The translations under genes and the position numbers were made by a program. A stretch of 25,913 nucleotides of DNA from Candidatus Parcubacteria bacterium (GTDB taxonomy: Bacteria; Patescibacteriota; Minisyncoccia; UBA6257; JAPLYJ01), in NCBI GenBank assembly GCA_026395655.1, contig JAPLYJ010000009.1:1-25913 (forward strand), read 5' to 3'. A model generated the notes under the pieces. It saw only the letters and a program-made list of their open reading frames with translations, was not told where the DNA came from and did no database searches. This document shows, one piece after another, positions 23,620-25,913 of the stretch (position 1 is its first letter; every line of letters starts with the position of its first letter).

Positions 23620-24933
23620 TTATTTTGATTGTAAAAGTTGCGTTATTCTATTTGAGGCTGAAGAAATAGCATCTCTTAAATTAGTAGAACTATTAATGAT
23701 AGAGTCAATAGCTTGCTTAAAAATTCCTTTAACTACGTTTGGATCTTTTTGATACCAATTCTTTGCAGAAAGAGATTGTTGGATAAAAACACCATTACCA
23801 GGATTATTTTGATAAAAACTGATTAAATCTCTTCTAACAGGGGGATTTTGTGTTTGTTGGTAATAATACAAAGCAGGTTCTTTTTCTGATAAAAATTTAA
23901 TAAATTGCCAAGCTTGATCTTGGTTTTTTGATTTTTTAGAAACAGTGGTAAAAAGATATTGAGCGTAAGAAATACGTTGGTCTGTTTCTGCAAAATAAGG
24001 CAAAGGAGCAATATTATATTCAAATTCAGGATTTTTCTCTGCAATATATTTTTTATCTTGATTGTATCCAATAACCATGACTACTTTACCGTCAACAAAA
24101 GCTTTTAGAGAAGAATCTAATAGCGCATTCCAGTTGTAAGTAGATTTATTGGGCAAAGCAAATTGAGTATAATAATTCAAAGCTTCTGTTGCAGGGTTAA
24201 AATTTCTGTTATAGCGCCTGACATCTTTATCAAAAGTAGCGAATCTTTTGCTTGAATCTGTCATATTTCCGCCTTTTTGCATAATCAAGATAGAAAGGAT
24301 ATCTTCAAATCTGTCTACGTTATCCGCTAATCCTAAGGCTAATCCTGATCGAGAAACACGAGAATAAGTATCTAGTTTTTTGAATTTTAAAGCTAATACC
24401 TGGGCATCTTCCCAAGTTCTTGGAGGCAAAGCTACATTATAATGATTAAAATACGCTGGATTATAATATAGAGCTAAAGTATCTAGATAGAGAGGTAAAC
24501 CGTAAAGATAATCGCTATATACTAAGTTATCTTCTATCACAGCAGGGAAAGCGTCTCTAATATTTTTTAAGGTATAGTTTTGGTCTGAAGTTAGAGAAAG
24601 GGGCGCAATATAATCTTTATATTTACCTAAGAGTTTATCAGATAAAACAAAAATATCAGGGCCTTTATCGGTAGCCCAAGCAGTTAATAGCTCTTGATCA
24701 TAATTTATGGGATTTTTGTAAACGTAAGTAATGCTTACGTTAGGTGCGCGTTGTTTGTAATCACTAATAAGTTTGCTGTAAACTTGGATATTATCTTCTG
24801 TACCCCAAAAAGTAAGATTAATTTTTTTAATAGGTCTTATAACATTACCAAAAAGAACAGATAAAAAGGCAATCAATACTATCCCTACGCCTATTAAAAT
24901 ATATATTTGTCTCTTAGAAAAATTAATTTTCAT
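23620..24933 (-). CDS. Membrane-anchored extracellular solute-binding protein (family 1-like)
   Basis: A 437-residue periplasmic-type binding protein. Residues about 10-30 form one transmembrane anchor rather than a lipobox. The mature part begins INLTFWGTEDN and continues YSKLISDYKQRAPNVSITYVY, typical of sugar-type binding proteins of ABC importers. Later blocks such as GPDIFVLSD, GLPLYLDTLALYYN, PPRTWEDAQVLALKF and VMVIGYNQD fit the same family. No permease or ATPase gene lies nearby, so transport partners are missing from the window; it may serve another surface role. It starts 5 nt after the methyltransferase stop and is followed closely by pilin-like genes. Confidence 0.85.
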   Translation of the reverse strand: MKINFSKRQIYILIGVGIVLIAFLSVLFGNVIRPIKKINLTFWGTEDNIQVYSKLISDYKQRAPNVSITYVYKNPINYDQELLTAWATDKGPDIFVLSDKLLGKYKDYIAPLSLTSDQNYTLKNIRDAFPAVIEDNLVYSDYLYGLPLYLDTLALYYNPAYFNHYNVALPPRTWEDAQVLALKFKKLDTYSRVSRSGLALGLADNVDRFEDILSILIMQKGGNMTDSSKRFATFDKDVRRYNRNFNPATEALNYYTQFALPNKSTYNWNALLDSSLKAFVDGKVVMVIGYNQDKKYIAEKNPEFEYNIAPLPYFAETDQRISYAQYLFTTVSKKSKNQDQAWQFIKFLSEKEPALYYYQQTQNPPVRRDLISFYQNNPGNGVFIQQSLSAKNWYQKDPNVVKGIFKQAIDSIINSSTNLRDAISSASNRITQLLQSK

Positions 24934-24938
24934 TTTTT

Positions 24939-25472
24939 TTATTTTTTCATTAATATACCGTAATGTGTTTCGTTAGAAACAATTTCTCTGTCTGCAATAA
25001 ACCCTGCTTTTTGGCATAAAGCTAAAAGTTCATCTTTGTTTATAGGTTTTAGAGCATAAGCATTGGGTAATTTATCAGGTTCCCATTCTAAAATTGCTAA
25101 ATAGCCATCTTTTTTTAAAAAATTCCAAGCATTTTGTAAAACAATTTCTTTTTGTTCCGTTTGGAATAACATATTAGATATTAAAACTAAATCAACTGTT
25201 TCTTTTGTTAAAGCAGGATTATTTTCTTGCTCTAAATCTATTTGCTTAGATTCTATGATATTGTAAACACCGGCTAACTTTGCTTTAAGGTTTAAAGCAT
25301 CTAAAGCTGGTTTCCAGATATCAATAGCAATAATTTTGCCTGATGGTCTAACTAAATTAGCCATGGCTAAAGAAAAAAATCCAGAACCACAACCAAAATC
25401 AGCCACAATCATATTATCATGGAGGTTAAGATTTTTTACGATGTCTTTGGGATTAAGAAAAGAAGAATTCAT
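24939..25472 (-). CDS. Class I SAM-dependent methyltransferase
   Basis: This 177-residue methyltransferase has a Rossmann-type SAM site: motif I VADFGCGSGFFSL at about 23-35, the acidic end of strand 2 in IIAIDIW (about 47-53), and DLVLISNMLFQ (about 97-107) as motif IV. A LKKDGYLAILEW strand (about 122-133) follows. The UbiE/Methyltransf_11-like layout does not reveal the substrate. It lies 40 bp after gyrA and 5 nt before the solute-binding protein, on the same strand. Confidence 0.87.
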   Translation of the reverse strand: MNSSFLNPKDIVKNLNLHDNMIVADFGCGSGFFSLAMANLVRPSGKIIAIDIWKPALDALNLKAKLAGVYNIIESKQIDLEQENNPALTKETVDLVLISNMLFQTEQKEIVLQNAWNFLKKDGYLAILEWEPDKLPNAYALKPINKDELLALCQKAGFIADREIVSNETHYGILMKK

Positions 25473-25512
25473 ACTTTCCTTATTATATCATATAATAAAA
25501 ACAACAAACAGC

Positions 25513-25913
25513 TTATAGTAAGGTAATACCTACTAAGTGATCATTATCTGATAGTTTCATGATTCTGACACCTTGAGTCATACGACTTAAAATAGGAACA
25601 GTGTTAAGCTCTGATTTGATAATTTGTCCTTGCTCTGAGATAGAGATAATATCTTCTTCTTGGTTGGTTAATCTAGCATTGACTATTTCTCCTGTTTTTT
25701 CCGTTACTTTAGCTGTTTTGATACCAGTACCCCCTCGTTTTTGTTTACGGTAATCTTTAATTTTTGTTCTTTTACCAAAACCTTTAGAGCTAACCACTAA
25801 AAGATCTCCAACATTATTTTTATCTTTAATAATACTCATGGAGATAACTTCGTCATCTTTGGATAGTCTGATGCCGGTTACCCCTGCCGTTACTCTGCCC
25901 ATGGGTCTACAAT
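25513..25913 (-). CDS. gyrA: DNA gyrase subunit A, C-terminal part (runs off the window)
   Basis: The frame stays open to the window's end, so this is the last ~133 residues of a larger gene, not a gene starting at ATG 25902. The readable start CRPMGRVTAGVTGIRL is the blade repeat motif of the GyrA/ParC beta-pinwheel that wraps DNA. The blade core KGFGKRTKIKDYRKQKRGG and a further blade with SEQGQIIKSELNTVPILSR follow, ending HLVGITLL. GyrA is more likely than ParC because of the regular GxxG-IRL and RGGxGIKT repeats, but the catalytic part is not visible. It heads the minus-strand run that continues into the methyltransferase. Confidence 0.88.
   Translation of the reverse strand, partial: CRPMGRVTAGVTGIRLSKDDEVISMSIIKDKNNVGDLLVVSSKGFGKRTKIKDYRKQKRGGTGIKTAKVTEKTGEIVNARLTNQEEDIISISEQGQIIKSELNTVPILSRMTQGVRIMKLSDNDHLVGITLL

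Noticed and set aside
25513..25902. Stand-alone small protein starting at ATG 25902
   Set aside because: The frame continues upstream to the window edge with GyrA-like residues (CRP before MGRV), so it is the tail of gyrA.

Overview
The window reads as a chromosomal segment of a small-genome, AT-rich bacterium, most likely Patescibacteria (CPR), Parcubacteria-like. The evidence is a cluster of T4SS-pilin-family proteins, a short ValRS without its C-terminal arm, DUF5659-type small proteins, frequent absence of Shine-Dalgarno sites, three of four tRNAs without encoded CCA, and tightly packed housekeeping genes. The phylum is inferred from gene content only. No internal UGA recoding is needed to read the genes.

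Left part (about 1-13067): an accessory, mobile region. Its right end is a large serine recombinase whose last codons overlap the 3' end of a tRNA-His gene on the other strand, as expected for integration at that tRNA. Going left it carries a CHC2/Toprim primase-helicase, four small proteins (DUF5659 and companions), a 452-aa protein with a C-terminal OmpR-type winged helix, a Type III restriction-modification operon (mod, small ORF, res), and about 1.6 kb of gene relics, degenerate 28-bp tandem repeats and hairpins. Helically phased CAGG/CCTG half-sites (10-12 bp spacing) recur at four places: 1065, 1417, 6410 and 11209. They tie this region together as one unit and suggest an element-encoded regulator, plausibly the winged-helix protein. 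The recombinase has a strong sigma70-type promoter and a 128-nt leader with interlocking stems and a four-codon upstream ORF.

Middle part (13056-20110): host backbone. tRNA-His (-) and tRNA-Arg (+) are divergent. They are followed by recG, tRNA-Glu (-), tsaD, valS, a PrsW-family membrane protease and an Hsp20 chaperone, ending at a bidirectional terminator.

Right part (20134-25913, all minus strand): a radical SAM/SPASM protein, tRNA-Leu, then a probable operon reading gyrA (C-terminal part only) -> class I SAM methyltransferase -> membrane-anchored solute-binding protein -> three T4SS-pilin-like proteins. One pilin has a disulfide-rich C-terminal extension and another carries a G9 tract.

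The best candidates for something undescribed are the recombinase leader RNA, the phased-site regulon, the tRNA-overlapping recombinase end, and a 17-bp direct-repeat insertion that rewrites the start of mod.
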